A stretch of DNA of 64,000 nucleotides from Promineifilum sp. (lineage in GTDB: Bacteria; Chloroflexota; Anaerolineae; Promineifilales; Promineifilaceae), in the NCBI GenBank assembly GCA_017983515.1, contig JAGOBF010000004.1, positions 124,001 to 188,000 on the forward strand. The letters are read 5' to 3'. The translations under genes were made by a program, and so were the position numbers. Positions 43,218-51,445 of the stretch are shown here, piece by piece (position 1 is the first letter of the stretch; each line of letters begins with the position of its first letter). Under the pieces are notes generated by a model. It had not been told where the DNA came from. It saw only the letters and a program-made list of their open reading frames with translations, and searched no databases.

Positions 43218-43841
43218 TTACTCGCTCGTTTCTCGCGACTGATGCCAGACGGCCCACATGCGCTGGAAGAAAGTGAAATAGGTGAAGGCGGCCAGAATGA
43301 CCAAAGCGATGTGGGGGAGCCGCAGGGCCAGGAAAGCGATCAAAACAACGTAACGCTCGACACGGCTCAGCAAGCCGGTCTTGGCCTGGAAGCCCAGCGC
43401 CTCGGCCCGCGACCGCGCATAGCTGACCATGAGCGAGCCGGTCACCGCCAGATAGGCGACGGCCAGCATCAGGGGATCGACCTGACTGTAGTAATAATAG
43501 ATGAAGCCGCCGAAGAGCACGATCTCGGCCAGCCGGTCGAGGCTGGAGTCGAGAAACGCGCCGAAGCCACCCTGTTTGCGGCCCAGCTTGCGAGCCAGCG
43601 CGCCGTCGAGCGCATCCAGCGGCGACAGCACGGCGATGGCCGCGGCCGCCCAGCGAAACTCGCCGATGGCGATAAGATAGGCAAACAGGATGTGGGTCAG
43701 AAAGCCGAGGACGGTCAGTAAGTCCGGCCCCAGCTTATAGCGGGCCAGCACATCGACGATGGGGTCAATGATGAATTTGGCGCGTAGCCGCAACTGATCG
43801 GTGAGCGTGGCGCGTTGAGTGATGGGTGATTGTGACGACAT
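43218..43841 (-). CDS. CDP-alcohol phosphatidyltransferase (PgsA/inositol-phosphate type)
   Basis: 207 residues with five to six helices. The full CDP-alcohol transferase motif is visible: DALDGALAR, a gap of nine, then GAFLDSSLDRLAE (DxxDGxxAR...GxxxDxxxD), holding the two metal-binding Asp pairs and the catalytic Asp. It joins a CDP-diacylglycerol to an alcohol phosphate such as glycerol 3-phosphate or inositol phosphate. Phospholipid synthesis next to lgt makes sense, since Lgt uses phosphatidylglycerol. It starts the two-gene unit, driven by the promoter at 43860-43888. Which alcohol is used is not shown. Confidence 0.88.
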   Translation of the reverse strand: MSSQSPITQRATLTDQLRLRAKFIIDPIVDVLARYKLGPDLLTVLGFLTHILFAYLIAIGEFRWAAAAIAVLSPLDALDGALARKLGRKQGGFGAFLDSSLDRLAEIVLFGGFIYYYYSQVDPLMLAVAYLAVTGSLMVSYARSRAEALGFQAKTGLLSRVERYVVLIAFLALRLPHIALVILAAFTYFTFFQRMWAVWHQSRETSE

Positions 43842-43859
43842 TGCTACCCCTTCTGGCGG

Positions 43860-43888
43860 ATGCTATCGGAAGCGGCAAGGGCTGTCAA
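43860..43888 (-). promoter_or_regulatory. Promoter of the CDP-alcohol transferase-lgt unit
   Basis: Minus strand: TTGACA (43883-43888), 17-base spacer, TAGCAT (43860-43865). The -35 is perfect. An AAGGGG ribosome site lies before ATG 43841. Confidence 0.55.
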
Positions 43889-43994
43889 ATAGCGAACGTT
43901 GCACATGACTCAGACGTGACAAGTGGGCGAGCGTGTTTCGTGCCGGCCCGCGCCTGCTTAAGCCCGCCTACCTGCCGGTTCGGGTGTCGTGACA

Positions 43995-44034
43995 ACAAAA
44001 CAGGCCGGGGCAACAGAGCACCCCAGCCTGTTTG
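43995..44034. terminator. Terminator of the ATP synthase operon
   Basis: AAACAGGC-c-GGGG / CCCC-a-GCCTGTTT, twelve pairs with one mismatch around a ten-base loop. Read on the minus strand it is followed by TTTTGTTGT, about 80 bases beyond the b-delta gene stop. Confidence 0.7.
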
Positions 44035-44114
44035 ATTTCCGATTTAATCGGCGGCCACCGTTTCGGCGCGGCGGCCGTCTTCTCCCCTCGCAACGAGAGT
44101 CGAATCAATGCTCG

Positions 44115-44822
44115 CTAGCGACGCAATGACTCTTGCAGCGCATTCATCCGGTTGGAGACGCTGTCGTCGACCACCCGGTCGCCAACACGCACGACTAAGC
44201 CGCCCAAGATGGACGGATCGACCTTGTAATGAACGTCCTTGACGCCCAGCATCTTGGCCGCCGACTGCTTTTCGGCATCGGTCAGGGGTAAGGCGCTGGT
44301 GATTTCGGCCGTATCGCCTGTCAGTTCCGACACCCCGGCCGGCACGCGACTGAAGAAGTCGCCGATCAGTTGATGCTGACGTTTCTCGTCGAGCGACTCG
44401 CCGACCAGCTTGTTGGCGGCGGCGATGGAGATAGCCGCCACCTGGCTGCGTAAATCGGCCAGAATGCGGTTGCGCTCCTCGGTGGCTTCGGTCTGGGCGT
44501 TGGCCATGATGGCGCGGGCGTCCTCGCGGGCCTTGTGCTCCACGTCCTTGGCGGCGCCTTCGGCAGCCACAACCGCCTCGCGGCGCATGTTGGCGGCCTC
44601 GGCGCGGGCATCGTCCAGGATACGCTTGGCCTCGGCGTCGGCGTTCTGGCGCGCGATCTCCGCCTGTCGCGCGTCCTCCAGGCCCTTGGCGATGCGTGCT
44701 TTCCGTTCGTCCAGGACGCGCAACATCGGCTTATAGACGAATGCGGTCAGGATCAGCAGCAACGCGGAGATACCCAGGATCTGCGTGATCAGGTAACCTA
44801 AGTTAATACCTAATGCTTCCAT
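44115..44822 (-). CDS. atpF: ATP synthase subunit b fused to the C-terminal domain of subunit delta
   Basis: 235 residues. Residues 1-165 are a normal b subunit: one membrane helix (about 8-29), a long charged helix (about 30-160), ending AANKLVGESLDEKRQHQL. Residues 171-235 (TAEITSALPLTDAEKQ ... YKVDPSILGGLVVRVGD ... SVSNRMNALQESLRR) match the C-terminal part of delta, which links the stalk to the F1 crown. The N-terminal helical bundle of delta is missing, unlike the full b-delta fusion of mycobacteria. It is the third gene of the F0 cluster; F1 genes are absent here. Highly likely functional; whether another delta exists elsewhere is unknown. Confidence 0.85.
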   Translation of the reverse strand: MEALGINLGYLITQILGISALLLILTAFVYKPMLRVLDERKARIAKGLEDARQAEIARQNADAEAKRILDDARAEAANMRREAVVAAEGAAKDVEHKAREDARAIMANAQTEATEERNRILADLRSQVAAISIAAANKLVGESLDEKRQHQLIGDFFSRVPAGVSELTGDTAEITSALPLTDAEKQSAAKMLGVKDVHYKVDPSILGGLVVRVGDRVVDDSVSNRMNALQESLRR

Positions 44823-44876
44823 AAGTTGTCCTCAATTGGAATGGATCGGACAGCCGATCGATTTCCGGGTATCCTC

Positions 44877-45125
44877 TTAGAACACGAACAAAATAATCAG
44901 GGCCACAACCAGGGCATAAATGGCGACCGCTTCCGTGAAGGCGATACCCAAAATCATGTTGGTCTGGATATTGCCGCTGGCATCCGGGTTGCGGGCGATA
45001 CCTTGCACAGCGCCACCCACCAGAATGCCGATACCGGCGCCGGCGCCGATGGCGCCCAACATAGCCAATCCTGCGCCGATAGCTTTCAGGCCTTGCGCGA
45101 GTGCTGCAGCTGATAATTCATCCAT
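44877..45125 (-). CDS. atpE: ATP synthase subunit c (proton-type rotor)
   Basis: 82 residues, two hairpin helices joined by the polar loop ARNPDAS. The essential carboxylate is Glu65 in [17 protein letters not shown]. The first helix has [12 protein letters not shown], with no Gln at the site that marks Na-type rings, so proton coupling is inferred. It forms the membrane ring turned by ion flow. It lies 54 bases before atpF and 83 bases after atpB, in one operon. Family call is secure. Confidence 0.95.
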   Translation of the reverse strand: MDELSAAALAQGLKAIGAGLAMLGAIGAGAGIGILVGGAVQGIARNPDASGNIQTNMILGIAFTEAVAIYALVVALIILFVF

Positions 45126-45208
45126 GTGTCAATCCTCCGATAGACTTTATATAGTATTTACAAATTGATCGCTTGTGGGGCGGCGCAGCAGGCGTCACCC
45201 GCAGACTG

Positions 45209-46345
45209 TCAGTGATGCTCTTCGCCGCCGTGCTGCTCGGTGGCGCTGTTCATGAAGATGAGCGTCAACAGGGCAAACACGAGCGCCTGGATAACACCCA
45301 CGAACAGTTCCAGGCCAAAGAACGCCAGGTTCGCCACCGACAGGATATAACCCATCACGAATAGCAAGACCATACCGGCGAACATGTTGCCCAAAAGACG
45401 GAAGGAGAACGAGATAATCTTTGAAATCTCGCTGACCAGTTCCAGGATACCAACCGCCGGGTCGATAGCCTTGATGGGATCGCCCTTAACCTTGTCGACC
45501 CAATTCTTTTCCAGGAACGGGAAGAACTTGTTCAGATAGCTGAACCCCAGATGCTTGAAGCCGTAGTATTGCACCATGACCATAGCCACCAGAGCGAAGG
45601 CCAAAGTGAAGTTTAGGTCGGTCGATGCCGGGCGCAAGAAGGGCACGATCGTCCAGTCGGCCGCTTCGGGGTTGCGGCCGACCACGTAACCGTGAGAGTC
45701 ATTTTCGATGGGAGCGCCCTCTATGGCATTGTCGGCGCGGATGAGAAACAGGCCGTCGCGCAGGCCCCAGATATTGGCTTCATCTTCGGCCAACTCGGCT
45801 TCGTGCTTGACCGCTTCCAACTCCGCCTCGTTAATCTCGGTACCGGCCGTCTTGGCATTGGCGATAAACGCTTCTTCCGCCTTCAGGGCGGCGAAGTGGG
45901 GCTTGTTTTCCCAGATGCCGATGCTGTCATAGCCGGGGATGAGGCCCATCCAGTTGGAGACCAATATGATCAGGATGAAACTCATGAAGTAGGGGAAGAA
46001 CTCCCGCACCCTGGGGCCAGCGATGTTCTGGGCAAAATTATAGGCCCCTTCGAGGATCATTTCGAACACATTGTAGAAGCCGGTCGGCACTTCGTCGGCC
46101 GTGCGCGATCTGGCCCGCAGACCGAACGCCAGCAACAGCACGACCAACCAGGCCAGCAGCGTAGCTACGAAGGTGTTGATTAGGCCGGCATTATTGAACA
46201 AGAAAGCCGGCATGAGTCCTTCGGTGCCGGGATACGGCTCGCCGGGCAATTGAATGAAAGGCAGAACAGGCTTGGTATAAGCAACGACCGAGCCGAAAAC
46301 GATCATCAGGACAACGATTAGAAGGAGTATATAACGCTTCTTCAT
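45209..46345 (-). CDS. atpB: ATP synthase subunit a, with a ~95-residue insertion
   Basis: 378 residues from ATG 46345, which overlaps the upstream atpI/atpZ stop by four bases (ATGA). Conserved parts: SNWMGLIPG, PASTDLNFTLAFALVAM, the channel Arg316 in SFSFRLLGNMFAG, and the closing LELFVGVIQALVFALLTLIFM. Residues about 139-233, between the LIPG helix and the DLNFT helix, are an acidic, Ala/Glu-rich insertion (AEEAFIANAKTAGTEINEAE and on) not seen in ordinary subunit a. It forms the proton half-channels with c. The insertion is on a loop and should not destroy them. Confidence 0.92.
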   Translation of the reverse strand: MKKRYILLLIVVLMIVFGSVVAYTKPVLPFIQLPGEPYPGTEGLMPAFLFNNAGLINTFVATLLAWLVVLLLAFGLRARSRTADEVPTGFYNVFEMILEGAYNFAQNIAGPRVREFFPYFMSFILIILVSNWMGLIPGYDSIGIWENKPHFAALKAEEAFIANAKTAGTEINEAELEAVKHEAELAEDEANIWGLRDGLFLIRADNAIEGAPIENDSHGYVVGRNPEAADWTIVPFLRPASTDLNFTLAFALVAMVMVQYYGFKHLGFSYLNKFFPFLEKNWVDKVKGDPIKAIDPAVGILELVSEISKIISFSFRLLGNMFAGMVLLFVMGYILSVANLAFFGLELFVGVIQALVFALLTLIFMNSATEQHGGEEHH

Positions 46346-46635
46346 AGGGTAGTCTCGTCCTCTTCTTCCTGTTTTATTCGCTCGACGGTTCGATTGGCTT
46401 TGTTCATCATCCACAGACTGATACGCACCATCGCGTAGAGCGTGACGGGAAAACTGCCGAGCATAAAGATAACGGTGAAGATCTTGCGCTCATTACCAAG
46501 AAAGTCGTCCAGAAACCATCCGGCGCCGAAGGCGATGCCGATAATGGCGAGGGCGACTATCGCGGTTACGCAGCCCACTTGCCCCACTGTATTGGTCAGG
46601 GCGGCCGCTTGTCTGAGGTTCGGATCTTGAGACAC
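46342..46635 (-). CDS. AtpI/AtpZ-family ATP synthase accessory membrane protein
   Basis: 97 residues with two helices (about 16-40 and 52-73). The second half, VIFMLGSFPVTLYAMVRISL, and its position just before atpB fit the AtpI/AtpZ family, which helps assemble the c ring or move Mg/Ca. The C-terminus is acidic (EEEDETTL). Its stop overlaps the atpB start (ATGA). A strong promoter lies just upstream at 46663-46690, so this is the first gene of the atp operon. The split between AtpI and AtpZ cannot be made by eye. Confidence 0.75.
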   Translation of the reverse strand: MSQDPNLRQAAALTNTVGQVGCVTAIVALAIIGIAFGAGWFLDDFLGNERKIFTVIFMLGSFPVTLYAMVRISLWMMNKANRTVERIKQEEEDETTL

Positions 46636-46662
46636 GTCTTGATTGTTCAGGTTAGCTTGCGC

Positions 46663-46690
46663 ATTATATCACAATCGATGCTCCGGTCAA
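46663..46690 (-). promoter_or_regulatory. Promoter of the ATP synthase operon
   Basis: Minus strand: TTGACC (46685-46690), 16-base spacer, perfect TATAAT (46663-46668), about 27 bases before the first atp gene. It overlaps the last codon region of nuoN, so nuo and atp can be transcribed separately. Confidence 0.6.
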
Positions 46691-46691
46691 T

Positions 46692-48185
46692 CTAACCGGA
46701 GAAAAAGGCCGCAGCCGCCTGGCGGGTCAGCTCGAAGGCCGGCCCGGCACTGACGCCCAGGTAGACGATGAAGATGGCCGAGATGGCCAACCCCACCCGC
46801 GCGGCGCGCGAGACGGGAATCTCAACGTCGTCTTCTTCGGATCGATAGAGATACATATGCTTGATGATGGTTAAGTAGTAGTAGAGGCCGATAAAGGCGT
46901 TGAGGATGCCGATGAGGGCCAGCCACCACATCCCGGCATCGACAGCCGCCTTGAATATGAAGAACTTGCCGAAGAACCCGGCCGTCGGCGGGATGCCGCT
47001 AAGCGACAGCAGCGCCAGCAACATCACCAGCGCCAAAAACGGCGAACGACGATTCAGGCCGTACAGGTCTTTCAGGTCATCGGAGTGGGTCACGTTACTG
47101 ACCAGGACGATGACGCCGAAGGCGGCGATATTGGTGAAGACATACATCAACAGGTAGAACATCGTCGCGCCGGAGCCATCCTGCGTCAAGGTCACCAGGC
47201 CGATGAGCGCATAGCCGGCCTGGGCGATGCTGGAATAGGCCAGCAGACGCTTGATGTTGTTCTGGAAGATGGCGACGAAGTTGCCCAGGGTCATGGTGAT
47301 GATGCACATCGCCACGAGCATGGCCCACCACTCGGATGAGGGCAGCGCCGGGCCGAGCACCCCGGCCAGGAACACGCGCAGGAAGACGGCGAACCCGGCG
47401 GCCTTCGAGGCCGTCGACAGGAAGCCGGTGAAGGGCGTGGGCGCGCCTTCATAGACGTCGGGCGTCCAGAAATGATAAGGCACGATCGATGTCTTGAAAG
47501 CAAAGCCGACGGTGATCAGCACCGCCGCCAGCAGCAGTAGTGGCTGGACGACAGAGATTTGCTGGCCGCTGAGCAGGCTACCGATCAGATAGAGATTCGT
47601 CTGGCCCGTGACGCCGTAGAGCAGGCTCATGCCGTAAAGCATGACGGCCGTGGTGAACGCGCCGTAGACGAAGTATTTCATGCCCGCCTCGGACGAGCGC
47701 GTCTGCCCGCTATAGAACCCGGCCAGGAGATAGGACGAGATGCTGGCCGTCTCCAGCGCCACGTAGATCATGATCAGGTCGGTCGAGGCGGCCATCAGGC
47801 TAAAGCCGATGGTGGCCGTGATCAGCAGCGCGTAGTACTCGATTTTCTGCAAGCGAGGCACGTCCATCGACACGAGCGACGTCAGGACGAGCGCGGATAA
47901 AAACATCAGGCGAAAGACGAACGTCACCAGGTCGTTGCGCATCATGCCGCCCCAGAAGACGCTGTCTTCCAAGGCCCATTCGGCGCTTGGCTGGCCAAAC
48001 AACCAAAACAGAACGATCGTCAGCAACAGAACGCCTAACGCACCCCAGGCGGTGAACAGCCCAACCTGCCGCCGGTCAACCGGCTTGAACAGCCTGTTGA
48101 AGACCAGCACCATGAACAGGACGACCAACAGGCCGAGCTCCGGGGCGAGGGCCAATACCCACGAAAGGGTAATATTGGGACTCAC
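46692..48185 (-). CDS. nuoN: NADH-quinone oxidoreductase subunit N
   Basis: 497 residues, about 14 helices, antiporter-like complex I subunit. The TM7 Lys is present in VGFAFKTSIVPYHFWTPDVY; TM8 Lys in TASKAAGFAVFLRV; and YSSIAQAGYALIGLV plus SLSGIPPTAGFFGKFFIF are typical of NuoN. It carries one of the proton paths in the membrane arm. GTG 48185 is preceded by GGAGGTGCATAA, a strong ribosome site formed by the end of the upstream nuoM. Last gene of the nuo operon, followed at once by the atp promoter. Confidence 0.94.
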   Translation of the reverse strand: MSPNITLSWVLALAPELGLLVVLFMVLVFNRLFKPVDRRQVGLFTAWGALGVLLLTIVLFWLFGQPSAEWALEDSVFWGGMMRNDLVTFVFRLMFLSALVLTSLVSMDVPRLQKIEYYALLITATIGFSLMAASTDLIMIYVALETASISSYLLAGFYSGQTRSSEAGMKYFVYGAFTTAVMLYGMSLLYGVTGQTNLYLIGSLLSGQQISVVQPLLLLAAVLITVGFAFKTSIVPYHFWTPDVYEGAPTPFTGFLSTASKAAGFAVFLRVFLAGVLGPALPSSEWWAMLVAMCIITMTLGNFVAIFQNNIKRLLAYSSIAQAGYALIGLVTLTQDGSGATMFYLLMYVFTNIAAFGVIVLVSNVTHSDDLKDLYGLNRRSPFLALVMLLALLSLSGIPPTAGFFGKFFIFKAAVDAGMWWLALIGILNAFIGLYYYLTIIKHMYLYRSEEDDVEIPVSRAARVGLAISAIFIVYLGVSAGPAFELTRQAAAAFFSG

Positions 48186-49844
48186 TTATGCACCTCCCAA
48201 CCAGGCCATGACGTTGGCCGCGACGATCTGGAACATGTGGTGAGCGGCTTCCGTGATGGTGCCGCCGTGGAATTGAGTTGCTTGTTGCGCTTCCTGCAGG
48301 CGGGCGACGACCGGGGCCATACCCGACTGGACGATGGGCGCGATGACGACGGGGAACAGGCCGATGACGACCAGGATGACGCAAAAGGACACCAAAACGA
48401 ACTTGTCAATGGCCAGCAACGGTCGCATATCGTGCCATTTGTCGCCCTCGTACTCGCCGAAGAAGACGGAGTGGATGGCCCGCAAGATGTAGGCAGCGGT
48501 GATGATAATGCCCAGAACGGCGACGACGGCTATGATGCCGTAGTAGTTAGACGGGTTCAACCCGAACACCGCGTTCAGATCCAGACTGCGACCTTGCCAC
48601 ACGCCCAGGAAGATGGGGAATTCGGCCAGAAAACCCGAAAGGCCGGGCATACCCATGCCGACCAGACCGGCGATAATGAAGGCGACCACCGTCCAGGGCA
48701 GGGCCTTGCGCATACCACTCAGTTCATCCATGTCGCGGGTGTGTGCCCGGTCGTAGATCATGCCGACGACGGCAAAGAAGAGGGCGGTCATGATACCGTG
48801 GCTGACCATCTGGATGCCCGCGCCGGTGAAGCCAACAATCGTCATGGCCGCGAAGCCCATGCTGACTAGCCCCATGTGACTGACACTGGAGTAACCGATC
48901 ATGTACTTCAAGTCTTTTTGGCGCATGGCGATGAACGCGCCGTAGACGACGTTGATCAGGGTCAGGATGATGATGAAAGGCAGCCAGTAAACTGCCCCTT
49001 CCGGCAAGAGTTGAATACCGACGCGCATGGAGGCGTAGGCTCCCAGCTTCATCAGCACGCCGGCGTGGATCATCGAGACGGCCGTGGGCGCGGCCACGTG
49101 GCCGTCGGGCGACCAGTTGTGGAACGGCCACAGACCGGCCAGAATGCCGAAGCCAAGGAACAGGGGCATAAACCAGATGCGCTGGATATCCCAGGGAAAT
49201 GTCGCTTGTGACCAGATACGCAGGTCAAAGGTGCGCAGCGCCTCGCCGCCCTCGACGGGCGTGAAGTAAAGCACCAGGAAGGTGATCAGGGAGATAAAGC
49301 TGCCGATGAGTAGATACAAGGTCAGCTTCATGGCCGCGTATTCACGCGTCACCTTCCAGCCCCAGACCACGATCATGACATACATGGGCAAGACGGCCAG
49401 CTCGTAGAAAAAGAAGAGCAGGAAACCGTCGACGGCAATGAAGACGCCGTGGACGCCGGCCACCAGGAGCATGAAGAAGGCGTAGAACTCGCGCGGCCGG
49501 TCGTCGATGCTCCACGAGATGAGAACGCCGCCCAGGCCGACAATGGCCGTCAGCAGCACCAGCGTGGCGCTAAGGCCGTCGACGCCGACGATGTAGTTCA
49601 ACCCGATGCTGGGCACCCAGGGATGCTCTTCGACAAACTGCAGCGATTCGCTCCAGGATGTATCGGCCGGGGGCAGATTCTGGTAGGTGGACACGTAAAC
49701 GTAGATCGACAACACCAGGCCCAGCACCATAGCCGCCAGCCCCAACATGCGCGCGTTCTCGCCGCGATCCTTGGGCAACAACAGGATCAGAATCGCGAAC
49801 AGAATGGGCGACAGGGCGATGATTGACAGAAACGGGAATTCCAT
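48186..49844 (-). CDS. nuoM: NADH-quinone oxidoreductase subunit M, second copy (lacks TM7 lysine)
   Basis: 552 residues, about 14 helices. TM5 Glu148 (FFFYELAVLPMY), TM8 Lys266 (AGVLMKLGAY) and TM12 Glu408 (SGFLAEFPIF) are kept. In TM7 the conserved Lys is replaced by Leu235: GFGILAGLWPFHNW where ordinary NuoM and the first copy have FAIKVPIWPFHTW. It is therefore a distinct NuoM subtype, and its proton path may be altered. It ends against nuoN with no gap, and sits 22 bases after the first nuoM. Both NuoM proteins are full length, so neither is a broken duplicate. Confidence 0.92.
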   Translation of the reverse strand: MEFPFLSIIALSPILFAILILLLPKDRGENARMLGLAAMVLGLVLSIYVYVSTYQNLPPADTSWSESLQFVEEHPWVPSIGLNYIVGVDGLSATLVLLTAIVGLGGVLISWSIDDRPREFYAFFMLLVAGVHGVFIAVDGFLLFFFYELAVLPMYVMIVVWGWKVTREYAAMKLTLYLLIGSFISLITFLVLYFTPVEGGEALRTFDLRIWSQATFPWDIQRIWFMPLFLGFGILAGLWPFHNWSPDGHVAAPTAVSMIHAGVLMKLGAYASMRVGIQLLPEGAVYWLPFIIILTLINVVYGAFIAMRQKDLKYMIGYSSVSHMGLVSMGFAAMTIVGFTGAGIQMVSHGIMTALFFAVVGMIYDRAHTRDMDELSGMRKALPWTVVAFIIAGLVGMGMPGLSGFLAEFPIFLGVWQGRSLDLNAVFGLNPSNYYGIIAVVAVLGIIITAAYILRAIHSVFFGEYEGDKWHDMRPLLAIDKFVLVSFCVILVVIGLFPVVIAPIVQSGMAPVVARLQEAQQATQFHGGTITEAAHHMFQIVAANVMAWLGGA

Positions 49845-49866
49845 AGCTTTAGTCCGGCTCCAGCAG

Positions 49867-51411
49867 CTAGCTGAAGAGTTTGGTCACCGTGTCGTTGATC
49901 ACAGCCAAAAGCCACTGCGGCCAGATGCCCAAACTGAGCATCAGACCCATCAGCGGCCAAATGACAAGATGTTCGCGCAACGTCATCCGGGGCAAGCCGG
50001 CCCACTCCGGCTTGAGCGGCCCATACAGGGTTTGATCGAGCGCCTTCAGGATGTAGGCCCCAGTCATGAGCAAGCCGATCATCGACAGGGCCACCTGGAT
50101 AGTGAACACCGGCCACGCGCCACGGACAACGAGGAACTCGCCCACGAAGCCGTTAAGGCCCGGCAGGCCCAGCGAGGCCATGCTGGTGAAAACGAGGATC
50201 ATGCCGTAGACGGGCATCACCGTCCAGATACCACCGTATTGCTTCAGGTCGCGTGTATGCGTGCGCGAATAAATGACGCCGACGAGGAAGAACATCCCCG
50301 CGGCCGAGAGTCCATGATTGAACATTTGCATCACCGCGCCGTTGGTGGCGATGATAGTATTATAATTCAGCCCCTCCACCGTGCCCGGCAACCCATAGGT
50401 ATAGGCCATAACGGCAATGCCCAGGATGACAAAACCCATATGATTGACTGAAGAGTAAGCGACAAGTCGTTTGAAGTCCCATTGCCCGAAGGCGGCGTAG
50501 GCGCCCAAGACGATGCTGAGCATACCCAGGATGGCCAGGATGCCGGCCGTCGCCATCGCCTGTGCCGGAAAGAGGGGAATGACCAGGCGAATGAAGCCGT
50601 AGGCCCCCAGTTTCAGCAGCACACCGGCCAGGATCATCGAGCCGGCCGTGGGGGCCTGGGTATGAGCATCGGGCAGCCAGGTGTGGAAGGGCCAGATGGG
50701 CACCTTGATGGCAAAAGCGATGACGAAAGCCCAGAAGGCAATACCCTTCACCAGATCAACCGGTAGGCCCGTGTTGGGGAGCGCGCCACCCGGTGGGATA
50801 TTGACCCAGGTGGTCATCAGTTCCGGAATGTTGAACGTGCCCATCGAAATACCTATGACCTGAATGGCCAACAAGAGGCCCAGGCTGCCGGCCATGGTAT
50901 AGATGATGAACTTGAACGACGCGTACTCCCGGTCCTTGCCGCCCCACAATTTGATGAGGAAGTACATCGGCACCAGGCCGAACTCCCAGAAGATGAAGAA
51001 GATGATCAGGTCGAGCGAGGCGAACAGTCCCAACATCGCGGTTTCCATGAGCAGAAAAAGAAACATGTAGGTGCGCACGTTTTCTTCGATCTCGTAGGAA
51101 ACCAGGATAGCCAACGGTATCAGGATGACCGTCAGCAACACCATCGCCAGGCTGATGCCGTCCAGCCCGATGTGGAAGCTGGAGCCGATGGACGGGAACC
51201 AGGGCAGGTTCGTCTGGAACTGCATCCCGGCGTCGACGCGATCATAGTTAAACCACATGACGAGGGCTAGAATGAGCGGCACCAGGCTGAACAGCAGCGC
51301 CAGCCGCCGGATGGTGTTCTTTGCGTCGTCGGGCATCATGAAGATGACCAGCGAGGAAAGCACCGGAAAAAATATGGTCAATAGCAGAAGGTTGTTGAGA
51401 ATCGCGTCCAT
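49867..51411 (-). CDS. nuoM: NADH-quinone oxidoreductase subunit M, first copy
   Basis: 514 residues, about 14 helices. All key pump residues are present: TM5 Glu143 (FWEFGLVPMY), TM7 Lys236 (FAIKVPIWPFHTWLPDAHTQ), TM8 Lys in AGVLLKLGAYGFIRL, and TM12 Glu in LNGFVGEFLVV. Also typical are YSSVNHMGFVILGIA and APTAGSMILA. It is the ordinary NuoM of the pair and is only moderately like the second copy. It lies 34 bases after nuoL. Having two NuoM genes between L and N fits the so-called 2M complex I layout. Confidence 0.93.
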   Translation of the reverse strand: MDAILNNLLLLTIFFPVLSSLVIFMMPDDAKNTIRRLALLFSLVPLILALVMWFNYDRVDAGMQFQTNLPWFPSIGSSFHIGLDGISLAMVLLTVILIPLAILVSYEIEENVRTYMFLFLLMETAMLGLFASLDLIIFFIFWEFGLVPMYFLIKLWGGKDREYASFKFIIYTMAGSLGLLLAIQVIGISMGTFNIPELMTTWVNIPPGGALPNTGLPVDLVKGIAFWAFVIAFAIKVPIWPFHTWLPDAHTQAPTAGSMILAGVLLKLGAYGFIRLVIPLFPAQAMATAGILAILGMLSIVLGAYAAFGQWDFKRLVAYSSVNHMGFVILGIAVMAYTYGLPGTVEGLNYNTIIATNGAVMQMFNHGLSAAGMFFLVGVIYSRTHTRDLKQYGGIWTVMPVYGMILVFTSMASLGLPGLNGFVGEFLVVRGAWPVFTIQVALSMIGLLMTGAYILKALDQTLYGPLKPEWAGLPRMTLREHLVIWPLMGLMLSLGIWPQWLLAVINDTVTKLFS

Positions 51412-51445
51412 AGTCTAGTCGCCAATCGGTATGTGGCAGGCCTCC

